A stretch of DNA of 5,460 bases, taken from assembly GCA_002483765.1 (NCBI GenBank), contig DLIO01000067.1:1-5460 (forward strand), written 5' to 3'. How positions within the stretch are numbered: the first letter of the stretch is position 1; the number at the start of each line of letters is the position of its first letter. The translations under genes were made by a program, and so were the position numbers. A model generated the notes under the pieces. The model was not told the DNA's origin, did not search any database, and was given only the letters and a program-made list of their open reading frames with translations. This document shows, piece by piece, positions 1-5,460 of the stretch. Origin of the DNA: Lentisphaeria bacterium UBA7640 (GTDB taxonomy: Bacteria; Verrucomicrobiota; Lentisphaeria; Victivallales; Victivallaceae).

Positions 1-334
1 GCTCAAAGTAATGAGCTCTGATTTGTTGTCCAATCCCCTTTAATCCACACTCTGGATCAACCGCATTATTACATATATCAGCGATTTCGCCATCAATTCG
101 ATAAGTTAAAAAACCTACAACTTGGCACTGTTCTTCACAAATCATAACCCACTCAGGATGACTTTTGATCTGTTCAATAATTTGCAATCCCTTGACTGTG
201 TCAGGGGTAGGATTGACAATCTGAAAAATCTCATCGCCCAAATCATTGCGCATTGATTCATAAATATTACGCCATGCCGCATTTCCTATCCTCACTAGCT
301 CATCTAAATCATTCGTTGCATAAGCTCTAATCAT
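1..334 (-). CDS. GNAT-family N-acetyltransferase, N-terminal part (cut by window edge)
   Basis: An open frame starts with ATG at 334 and runs off the left edge after 111 codons without a stop. GNAT enzymes move an acetyl group from acetyl-CoA to an amine on a small molecule or protein, usually in the cytoplasm. The N-terminus (MIRAYATNDLDELVRIGNAAW) has the usual beta1-alpha1 start of the fold. Residues about 63-81 (VMICEEQCQVVGFLTYRI) look like the two central strands, and residues 92-104 (VDPECGLKGIGQQ) match motif A, the Q/R-x-x-G-x-G/A loop that holds the CoA pyrophosphate, here with K99, G100 and G102. The C-terminal part of the fold lies outside the window. An AG-rich stretch (AAGAGAAAAG) precedes the ATG by a few bases and is a weak ribosome site. 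The gap of 213 bases to the upstream EEP gene suggests its own transcription. The substrate cannot be told; the family is fairly sure. Confidence 0.85.
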   Translation of the reverse strand, partial: MIRAYATNDLDELVRIGNAAWRNIYESMRNDLGDEIFQIVNPTPDTVKGLQIIEQIKSHPEWVMICEEQCQVVGFLTYRIDGEIADICNNAVDPECGLKGIGQQIRAHYFE

Positions 335-406
335 AATACTTTTCTCTTAAATTTTACCAATTTCATAATAATTTTTTATCCCCAGAAATCACTATTACCT
401 CTAAAG

Positions 407-433
407 CTAATACACGGGCTAATGCCTAGTCAA
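407..433 (-). promoter_or_regulatory. Weak sigma-70-like promoter candidate for the GNAT gene
   Basis: Read on the minus strand, TTGACT (433-428) is followed after 15 bases by TATTAG (412-407), about 70 bases before the GNAT start. The -35 hexamer is good, but the spacing is shorter than the usual 16-18 bases and the -10 is imperfect. This could be chance in AT-rich DNA. Confidence 0.2.
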
Positions 434-547
434 ACTATTTGCCCTTGACAGCCTCTTTTCGCTGTAATCTCACTTATTTTATTATCTCATATTGACTTTG
501 ACATTCTGGATACAAAATACAAGCAAAATATTTAATTATCCGTTTGA

Positions 548-1441
548 TTACCGTTCGGTTGTAGTTTTATCTACAATATCAGCATAAACAAAATAATGAT
601 CACTAGGATAATGGCCTAGATCATTTTTGTTTCTCACAATTGAAGATTCAATAGCTCTAAAGTTACCTCGAGTAAAAATCCAATCAATCTTGTTTTTAAG
701 TTCATCAGTTTCTGGTTGATATTTATCACCTAAAAATGCATGATAAGTGAATTTCTCATTCTTTATTCCCGTGGCTACAGCATAAGTATCTGTCCAACCA
801 TGACCCAACAAATACTGAATTGTAGGATTTTGATAAGTGCAATTCATATCGCCAGCAAGAATTTGTGGATAAGCGTCACATGCTTTAGCACTTTCACAAA
901 TCATACGCGCACTATTTTCTCGTGCTTCCTGCCCAATATTATCAAGATGTGTATTCATGAAAAATAGAACCTTTCCAGTCAGAGTATCTTCGAGCTGTGC
1001 CCAATTTACGAGACGACGATGACGAGAATCCCAAGACTTAGAACCTATCACATGTGGAGTTACTGAAAGGAAGTACGCACCAGATGAAAGTAATTTAAAT
1101 CGTTCTTTCCGATACATTATTGTATTCATAGGACGTCCACCCTGAACTTGATCCAAAGTATACAGAATCCGATAATCTTGCAAATTAGGGACTAAAAAAT
1201 TAAAATTATCTTGAACCATTTCCTGACTGGCAATCAAATCAGGGTTAATACGCTTGATTTCTTCTAAGCAAAAATGGCAACGATTTTCCCACGCATTTGT
1301 CCCGTCAAAACTAAATGCTCCGCGAAGATTACAGGTTAATACCCGAATTTTATGTGCCTTGTTGTAGCCAGCATCTTTTTGAAGGATTATGTTCTTCTGA
1401 GGCAACACATCTATATATTTTTTAATAGATTCCTGTGACAT
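548..1441 (-). CDS. Endonuclease/exonuclease/phosphatase (EEP) family metal-dependent hydrolase, EEP-1 type
   Basis: This 297-residue protein has the complete catalytic set of the EEP superfamily (DNase I / exonuclease III / sphingomyelinase / sugar- and inositol-phosphatase fold), which cleaves phosphoester bonds with Mg2+ or a similar metal. Motifs in order: TCNLRG with N38, SQE with metal-binding E74, IMYRKERF with Y110, NTHLDN with H165, GDMN with D198 and N200, KIDWIF with D253, and PSDHY with the D281-H282 pair. The spacing, and the segments around WENR (51-54), SKSWD (134-138) and LVNWAQLEDTLTGK (144-157), resemble the uncharacterised EEP-1 group more than DNA-repair nucleases. The length is normal for a single-domain member. 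No signal peptide or membrane segment is seen, so it is probably cytoplasmic. The ATG start is preceded by AAGGA (1458-1454) with a rather long 12-base spacer; an ATG inside that region meets a stop at its fourth codon. It lies 341 bases after the DUF4434 gene on the same strand. Family assignment is firm; the substrate (sugar phosphate, phospholipid or nucleic acid) is unknown. Confidence 0.93.
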   Translation of the reverse strand: MSQESIKKYIDVLPQKNIILQKDAGYNKAHKIRVLTCNLRGAFSFDGTNAWENRCHFCLEEIKRINPDLIASQEMVQDNFNFLVPNLQDYRILYTLDQVQGGRPMNTIMYRKERFKLLSSGAYFLSVTPHVIGSKSWDSRHRRLVNWAQLEDTLTGKVLFFMNTHLDNIGQEARENSARMICESAKACDAYPQILAGDMNCTYQNPTIQYLLGHGWTDTYAVATGIKNEKFTYHAFLGDKYQPETDELKNKIDWIFTRGNFRAIESSIVRNKNDLGHYPSDHYFVYADIVDKTTTER

Positions 1442-1551
1442 ATTATAATTTCATCCTTGACGAATAGATTTTCTTGGTTGAGTGTGTCGATAATTTTGTG
1501 TAAACAGCTTTGTTCTTTGTTTAAATCAATATCCTAGTTTATCACTTTCCC

Positions 1552-1569
1552 AGCGTGCGCAAACACGCT
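1552..1569. repeat. 18-bp GC-rich palindrome, possible operator or small hairpin
   Basis: AGCGTG (1552-1557) and CACGCT (1564-1569) are perfect inverted copies separated by CGCAAA. The block is much richer in G+C than the surrounding spacer and lies 111 bases before the EEP start codon. Two-fold symmetry of this size is typical of binding sites for dimeric helix-turn-helix repressors, but no regulator gene is in the window to pair it with. As RNA it would form a 6-bp stem with a 6-base loop. It is not followed by a U-run on the minus strand, so it is not a standard terminator. Confidence 0.4.
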
Positions 1570-1679
1570 TTTCCTATCAAAAGCCGCCTAAAGGATGGAA
1601 TATTCGATGGACTGTTCATAGCTGAAACCGCTCCTCAAATTTAATAGCAGACTGATTCAAAACTTTTTCCTCTTATTTT

Positions 1680-1729
1680 AATATCCTACACGTCGCTTTG
1701 TTAAAACAAGGACACCAAATAAGGATATT
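1680..1729. repeat. 50-bp imperfect inverted repeat with nested inner stem
   Basis: AATATCCT (1680-1687) and AGGATATT (1722-1729) are perfect 8-bp inverted copies. Nested almost on the same centre is TTGTT (1698-1702) / AACAA (1705-1709), and a short GTC/GAC pairing lies between them. Together they could form a bulged hairpin in RNA transcribed beyond the DUF4434 gene, starting about 54 bases after its stop. The arms are mostly A/T and there is no following U-run, so a terminator role is not supported. Confidence 0.3.
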
Positions 1730-1782
1730 TGCGCTATAAATTTTCATTTGAAAGGGACATACCCCACTCAACAACATGCTTT

Positions 1783-2781
1783 TCAAGAATATATCTCATC
1801 TATCAGTTTTGGATCTTTACCGATTATTTCTAGATAACGCGCAAGTAGACGGCGTGCTGACCCCCATTCGGTGTTAGGACTCATGCAACTAAAAAACTCA
1901 TAAGTTATTATGCGTTCTACCCATGGAGAAGCCTCTGAAAGCTTCATGTATAACGAACGATAATCCACTTGGCGGAATACTCCAGAAGGCTCTCCATGTC
2001 CAGAAAAAGGCCTTTGAAATGTTTCAATATTACTCCACATTTCTATTCCACATTTTTCAAAAAGCACCCCTACTTTTTGATACCATTGTTTAAGACCATT
2101 TGGTTCTATCTCACCGCAGAAACATGCAGGAGCAGCTATCTTGTCTTGGGGTGCGCAATAATCCAACATTCCTGCAACTTCTTCAAAGAAATATCGTCCG
2201 TAAATATCTACCCATTGGTCTGGAGTGTATTTTTGGCTAATATTTCCTGTCGGGCCTCCAAAACTCGGGGACATGAATGTCTTTTTGTCGGAAAAATTCT
2301 TTCGCATGTATTTGAGTATCTCGCTACATATATCAAGAAAATTAAAATGCCAAGGTAGAGCTTCAAGTGAGACATACAACCCTTTGAAACATTTATGGTT
2401 GCCATATTTTTCAACAGTCCTGTCGTAGTAACGTTTGTTGTTGTCGACCTCCTTTTTCCAGTCCCCTAAGTGCAGATTAGTGATTCCTACTGGACCACCG
2501 AGATATAAATCCATTTCATATTTATCGGCGAGACGAAATACCATATCAAGCAATGAAGCATCTTCTTCCCATGTTGTAGAACGTGGATCTTCCGCAGAAA
2601 GCTGTATTCCATCTTGTTCATATTCGGTACGAATAACAAAAAGATGATTCATTCCAATAGCTTTCATCATTCTGAAATCCTGCTCCCACTCTTTTAAGCC
2701 AGAATTGGTTATTCCAGTGTCGGAGATAAGCATGTTCACAAATGTTCCAGTAATCGGCTTCAAAATTTGATCTTTTAGCAT
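1783..2781 (-). CDS. DUF4434-type TIM-barrel protein, putative glycoside hydrolase
   Basis: The protein has 332 residues from the preferred ATG. It starts with KPITGTFVNM (8-17), followed by W-x-x-D-F-x-x-M-K-x-x-G-M (about 32-44), the usual opening of DUF4434 proteins, which are thought to form a (beta/alpha)8 barrel like glycoside hydrolases. Later strands are visible: MDLYLGGPVG (90-99), FKGLYVSLEALPW (132-144) with E140, TFMSPSFGG (168-176), LDYCAPQDKIA (206-216) with the family-like P-Q-D, and EMWSNIETF (247-255) with E253. E140 and E253 sit at strand ends and are my candidates for acid/base and nucleophile. No signal peptide is present, so it appears cytoplasmic, unlike many exported relatives. 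A TTG nine bases upstream (2790-2788) would add three residues, but its spacing to the ribosome site is only one base. The upstream neighbour is the exported hydrolase-like gene, 268 bases away. Family fairly sure; enzymatic activity and substrate unproven. Confidence 0.8.
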   Translation of the reverse strand: MLKDQILKPITGTFVNMLISDTGITNSGLKEWEQDFRMMKAIGMNHLFVIRTEYEQDGIQLSAEDPRSTTWEEDASLLDMVFRLADKYEMDLYLGGPVGITNLHLGDWKKEVDNNKRYYDRTVEKYGNHKCFKGLYVSLEALPWHFNFLDICSEILKYMRKNFSDKKTFMSPSFGGPTGNISQKYTPDQWVDIYGRYFFEEVAGMLDYCAPQDKIAAPACFCGEIEPNGLKQWYQKVGVLFEKCGIEMWSNIETFQRPFSGHGEPSGVFRQVDYRSLYMKLSEASPWVERIITYEFFSCMSPNTEWGSARRLLARYLEIIGKDPKLIDEIYS

Positions 2782-2791
2782 TTGAAACAAT

Positions 2792-2797
2792 TCCTTT
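2792..2797 (-). promoter_or_regulatory. Shine-Dalgarno site that decides the DUF4434 start
   Basis: AAAGGA (2797-2792 on the minus strand) lies 10 bases before the ATG at 2781-2779 but only one base before the in-frame TTG at 2790-2788. The workable spacing supports ATG as the true start. Confidence 0.65.
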
Positions 2798-2842
2798 ATT
2801 TTTTAAGTTAATTTTAAGTAAAGATCCTTTCGTCAGAATTTG

Positions 2843-2873
2843 TGTATAGATTCTGGATGCCAGTATTGATCAA
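2843..2873 (-). promoter_or_regulatory. Weak sigma-70-like promoter candidate for the DUF4434 gene
   Basis: On the minus strand TTGATC (2873-2868) is followed after 19 bases by TATACA (2848-2843), leaving a leader of roughly 55 bases before the start codon. Both hexamers are reasonable (four of six and five of six consensus bases), but the spacing is one to two bases too long, so this is only a candidate. Confidence 0.25.
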
Positions 2874-2943
2874 GAGAAAGTCGATTTCTGGATCTATCAA
2901 AGCTTTTCAGTATTAAGCGAAAGTATATTTCAATAATCCTATG

Positions 2944-2981
2944 AAACTATTTCTCGCCAACTCTTTTCTCTCTCATAGTTT
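2944..2981. repeat. Inverted repeat abutting the post-gene hairpin
   Basis: AAACTAT (2944-2950) and ATAGTTT (2975-2981) are perfect 7-bp inverted copies. The 24-base loop is almost all pyrimidine on the plus strand, so purine-rich (GAGAGAGAAAAGAG) in minus-strand RNA. The right arm directly touches the left arm of the next inverted repeat at 2982, giving two side-by-side stems. Confidence 0.3.
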
Positions 2982-3035
2982 ATACCATTAATAAGGTAAT
3001 GTAGATTCCATAAATATTTACCTGAAAAATGGTAT
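2982..3035. repeat. Nested inverted repeat just after the exported hydrolase gene
   Basis: The outer arms ATACCATT (2982-2989) and AATGGTAT (3028-3035) are perfect 8-bp inverted copies. The inner arms AGGTAA (2994-2999) and TTACCT (3018-3023) add 6 bp, separated from the outer stem by a symmetric 4-by-4 internal loop and closed by an 18-base loop. It begins 14 bases after the stop codon at 3050. As mRNA it could protect the 3' end or weaken read-through. There is no U-run after it on the minus strand, so it is not a classical Rho-independent terminator. In the plus direction it is followed by TTTCTTTATTG, but nothing on that strand needs terminating. Confidence 0.4.
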
Positions 3036-3049
3036 TTCTTTATTGTTGA

Positions 3050-5455
3050 TTATTCTTCAATGATAACTGCGACTTCGCTATCAGGATTAAGTTTTAGTTG
3101 TATGGTAGAGCCACCTTTTACCTTTCTTGAAAAGTGCCCTTTCGGATCACTGTAAATGTAAGCGGTAAGATTTTTGTCACGATTTAAAGTAAATTTCCCA
3201 GACTGATTGGTGAAAATACGGTCTTCACCAAATACGACCCCTGGGTAGATTTCTTTGACCGTTATGGGATAAAGTTTTTTCAACACGTGGTCGCCATACA
3301 TACGTGATGCGTAATAACAGCAAATCACGCCGTAGCGCAAGTAAAACTTGACATCACTCCAAGCCGTTGTGTTACGTTTACAAGTCAAAGTCAAAGGAGT
3401 GCGCCCAGCCTGAGCAGCACGAATAAGATAACCGTAGGTGTGCGCTACTGGTTCAGCAAAATGAATTATTGGTAGCTCCATCAGCTCTTTCAAACAATCA
3501 AACTGATTGGCAAATGTCACGCGTCCTTCCGAAACCCTCTTGCCAGTTTCAACTAAAAAATCTTTTGAATACAAAGGAATTATCGCTATTTTCTTTTCGA
3601 TTTCACCATCTTGATTTAGTAACGCGCTTTTTCCATCCGAAAGATTATAAGCAATGCGTGCTCTAGAATGATTCCACTCGTCAAGAAACATACCAGAAAA
3701 CTTTTCTTGATTAAGAACAATGTCTAAATTTTTAGTGATCTGCTTGCCACTTGCATTATTCAACCGAGGTGCCAAATGATAAAGGCGACCACTTCGATAT
3801 GGGATTGTTTTACCAAACGAATTATGCATAACACTGTCCTTAAAATAATCCTCCCACCGTTCTTTTGTATTAATATTAAATGCTCCTTGCGTACTCAACA
3901 AGTGAGGATCGAGATACATCAGCAGTGGCAAATCCAGCCCAGCATCCCTTATATCCTTAAGAAACTTTGCGGGGATGCGTAACCCTTCACGATATATGTC
4001 ACTCTTTTCATTGCCGTAAGTCATACTATTATCTAACACTGGTGTCACGGCTGGAATAGTGATACCAGAATCCTCAAAAAACTTTTTTATCATTTCAGGA
4101 GAATCGAGTTTTTTTCGATAATATCGTCCGTAAGATTCGGTATCCTTAAATGGATAAACAAAGCCAAAAAGTCCTGGAATTAGCTGATACATATTATAAT
4201 CACGACGCAAAGTATTCAACATTGTGTAGTAATTTCCATCGGCAATTGGATAGATTTTCCACACCACTGTATATGAACTGTTCGGTTCTAGATAAAACAG
4301 ATCATTAGCAAGATGTAAAGTATCATCAACAGCCATTCCTGAAAATTGATTACGGTAGCAATCATCCTCCAAATAAATCCCAAAACCGGCATCAGCATAC
4401 CGGAAGAAAATTAATGGAGTAGTAGCAAATTCACGACTAGTAAGATTATCGATATTCAGAGTGAAACTAGGCAATTTTGCACCAGATACTCGTAATTCGT
4501 CCAATTTATCTAAGTCAACTTTGATGCTATTTTCAAAAATAACTGGAAGGTCCGCTTGAGTTAGGTTTTTCATCGTATCACTTATCGTGATAACTTCTGG
4601 GCTTTGCTTGACCACACGGGTGACTTCAAACTCTTTAGTTTTCCAACGGTTTAAGCCGTCCTGTGCAGCTGCAGTCCCGTTAACCAACCAAGTTGACTTG
4701 AACGTATTATTAGAACTCCCCGCCAACAACTCCATCGTGCCGTCTTTGTTAATATTAAAAACAGCTTTAGTTACAGACGGGATAGCTGGAGCGTAAAGAG
4801 AACGTGCTTTCGCGTCTTCATAATCATCAGTACATTTCAATTCTTTTTCAATTCCCCGATGAAGAGATGTGGCACGATGCCGTAATTTTGCCAATCCCAT
4901 GCTACGAGGTTTTTTCAATTCAAGAGCTGGTCCTTTGGGGAACCCATCATTAATTAAGCGCACATCTTTCAACTCCAATCCAGATTCACGAAATGCTGTG
5001 AAAATATTGACAAAAGTAATACTATTGTCTTTCTCCCTCAACAGACCAGTTAAATCAAATACAAAATCATGGACGAACTCTTTGTCAATAGTTTTAGCTG
5101 AATTTTCCCATGGATAATATACTAATGTTATAGTCCGACCACCAGCAACCCAATCCACAAAATGGTCTGATCGGAACCTAAAATAATCACCTTTATTGAC
5201 AAGACGAGTCTCATCAAGTGGCATTCCATTTATTATTATTTCCATTGCCTGCGTCGCGCCACTTTTGAAGTTTTTCGCGTCAATGCGTCCAGAAAATGCT
5301 AAATATTGTGGGATTTTCTGTTGATTCGGTAATTTTACGGTATAGGTCTCTCCTAACGGAATACGGTGATGTTTAACTAAATTAACTGATTGCCCCATCA
5401 CTGCAACTGCCGATAACAACGAAATACATAATAAGATTCTCTGTCGAGTAGACAT
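3050..5455 (-). CDS. Exported multidomain protein, putative TIM-barrel glycoside hydrolase of unrecognised family
   Basis: The protein has 801 residues. The N-terminus (MSTRQRILLCISLLSAVAVM) is a typical Sec signal: R4-R6, a hydrophobic core 7-20 and probable cleavage near G21-Q22; no lipoprotein cysteine follows. Residues about 25-180 and 225-405 are rich in alternating hydrophobic strands and look like two beta-sandwich domains. About 425-720 shows a TIM-barrel-like series of strands: LFGFVYPF (429-436), VTPVLDNS (470-477), LLMYLDPHL (511-519), SGMFLDEWN (587-595), RVTFANQ (645-651), PIIHFAEPV (662-670), TPLTLTC (686-692). D592, E593 and E668 stand at strand ends and are my candidates for catalytic acids. 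About 735-801 looks like a small C-terminal beta domain. Sandwich-barrel-beta order recalls exported glycosidases such as GH101/GH129 relatives, but I recognise no family signature. The ATG start is five bases from the window edge, so its ribosome site cannot be seen. Export and overall architecture are fairly sure; hydrolase activity is inference. Confidence 0.7.
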   Translation of the reverse strand: MSTRQRILLCISLLSAVAVMGQSVNLVKHHRIPLGETYTVKLPNQQKIPQYLAFSGRIDAKNFKSGATQAMEIIINGMPLDETRLVNKGDYFRFRSDHFVDWVAGGRTITLVYYPWENSAKTIDKEFVHDFVFDLTGLLREKDNSITFVNIFTAFRESGLELKDVRLINDGFPKGPALELKKPRSMGLAKLRHRATSLHRGIEKELKCTDDYEDAKARSLYAPAIPSVTKAVFNINKDGTMELLAGSSNNTFKSTWLVNGTAAAQDGLNRWKTKEFEVTRVVKQSPEVITISDTMKNLTQADLPVIFENSIKVDLDKLDELRVSGAKLPSFTLNIDNLTSREFATTPLIFFRYADAGFGIYLEDDCYRNQFSGMAVDDTLHLANDLFYLEPNSSYTVVWKIYPIADGNYYTMLNTLRRDYNMYQLIPGLFGFVYPFKDTESYGRYYRKKLDSPEMIKKFFEDSGITIPAVTPVLDNSMTYGNEKSDIYREGLRIPAKFLKDIRDAGLDLPLLMYLDPHLLSTQGAFNINTKERWEDYFKDSVMHNSFGKTIPYRSGRLYHLAPRLNNASGKQITKNLDIVLNQEKFSGMFLDEWNHSRARIAYNLSDGKSALLNQDGEIEKKIAIIPLYSKDFLVETGKRVSEGRVTFANQFDCLKELMELPIIHFAEPVAHTYGYLIRAAQAGRTPLTLTCKRNTTAWSDVKFYLRYGVICCYYASRMYGDHVLKKLYPITVKEIYPGVVFGEDRIFTNQSGKFTLNRDKNLTAYIYSDPKGHFSRKVKGGSTIQLKLNPDSEVAVIIEE

Positions 5456-5460
5456 TATAA

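Larger units (their letters stand above)
1442..1782. other. 341-base intergenic spacer without a convincing gene
   Basis: The spacer lies between the DUF4434 gene (upstream in transcription) and the EEP gene. It contains a perfect 6+6 palindrome (1552-1569), a longer imperfect inverted repeat (1680-1729), and a GGGGTATGTCCC motif on the minus strand (1766-1755) close after the DUF4434 stop. Three very short minus-strand ORFs follow one another: 1673-1777 (34 aa, ATG), 1616-1660 (14 aa, TTG) and 1542-1619 (25 aa, ATG). They are too short to call genes. I see no strong Rho-independent terminator and no clear promoter for the EEP gene, although one must exist here or further upstream. Confidence 0.6.

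Noticed and set aside
413..449. GGGC...GCCC and GTCAA...TTGAC pairings after the EEP gene as a terminator
   Set aside because: The stems are only four to five base pairs with loops of 11 or more bases, and no U-run follows; too weak to call.
498..526. TTGACA on the plus strand (498-503) as a promoter
   Set aside because: No acceptable -10 at 16-18 bases, and no plus-strand gene for it to serve; it would read antisense into the EEP gene.
740..967. Plus-strand open frames inside the four genes (for example 740-967, 1969-2358, 4869-5117)
   Set aside because: They lie wholly antisense to well-supported genes, show no family motifs and have odd composition; they are by-products of the real coding frames.
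2788..2790. TTG as start codon of the DUF4434 gene
   Set aside because: It lies only one base from the AAAGGA ribosome site, whereas the ATG at 2781-2779 has a 10-base spacer; the three extra residues add nothing to the fold.
2849..2893. Direct repeat GATTCTGGAT / GATTTCTGGAT, with another ATTCTGGAT at 503-511
   Set aside because: Matches of nine or ten bases are expected by chance several times in a window of this size, and the copies have no common position relative to genes.
1..5460. tRNA, rRNA, CRISPR array, transposase or phage genes
   Set aside because: No cloverleaf-like sequence, regularly spaced repeats or transposase/integrase motifs were seen in either strand.

Overview
The window is AT-rich bacterial DNA (about 60% A+T judged by eye). 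It carries four genes, all on the minus strand and so transcribed from right to left: a large exported protein that resembles a glycoside hydrolase (3050-5455), a DUF4434-type TIM-barrel protein (1783-2781), an endonuclease/exonuclease/phosphatase (EEP) family hydrolase of the EEP-1 type (548-1441), and the N-terminal part of a GNAT acetyltransferase cut by the left edge (1-334). There is no credible plus-strand gene, tRNA, rRNA, CRISPR array or intact mobile element.

The host cannot be named from this window. Long spacers (213, 341 and 268 bases), an AT-rich genome, a large exported glycosidase-like protein and a DUF4434 protein would fit a polysaccharide-degrading member of the PVC group (for example Lentisphaerota) or Bacteroidota. 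This is a weak inference, because no phylogenetic marker is present.

Layout, in the direction of transcription. 3050-5455 encodes a Sec-type signal peptide, N-terminal beta-rich domains, a central region with the strand pattern of a TIM barrel, and a small C-terminal beta domain. The spacer 2782-3049 holds two abutting inverted repeats just after that gene, and a weak promoter candidate plus a clear Shine-Dalgarno sequence before the next. 1783-2781 encodes the DUF4434 protein without a signal peptide. The spacer 1442-1782 has no convincing gene; it contains an 18-bp palindrome, a longer imperfect hairpin and a chain of very short overlapping ORFs. 548-1441 encodes the EEP protein with all the usual catalytic motifs. 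The spacer 335-547 is nearly featureless, and 1-334 starts the GNAT protein.

Working together (inference): the exported protein could act on an extracellular or periplasmic glycan. The DUF4434 and EEP proteins, both apparently cytoplasmic, could act on imported or intracellular products, with EEP possibly removing a phosphate from a sugar or lipid. The long gaps argue against one tight operon, so the functional link rests only on shared strand and proximity. The GNAT gene is probably an unrelated neighbour.
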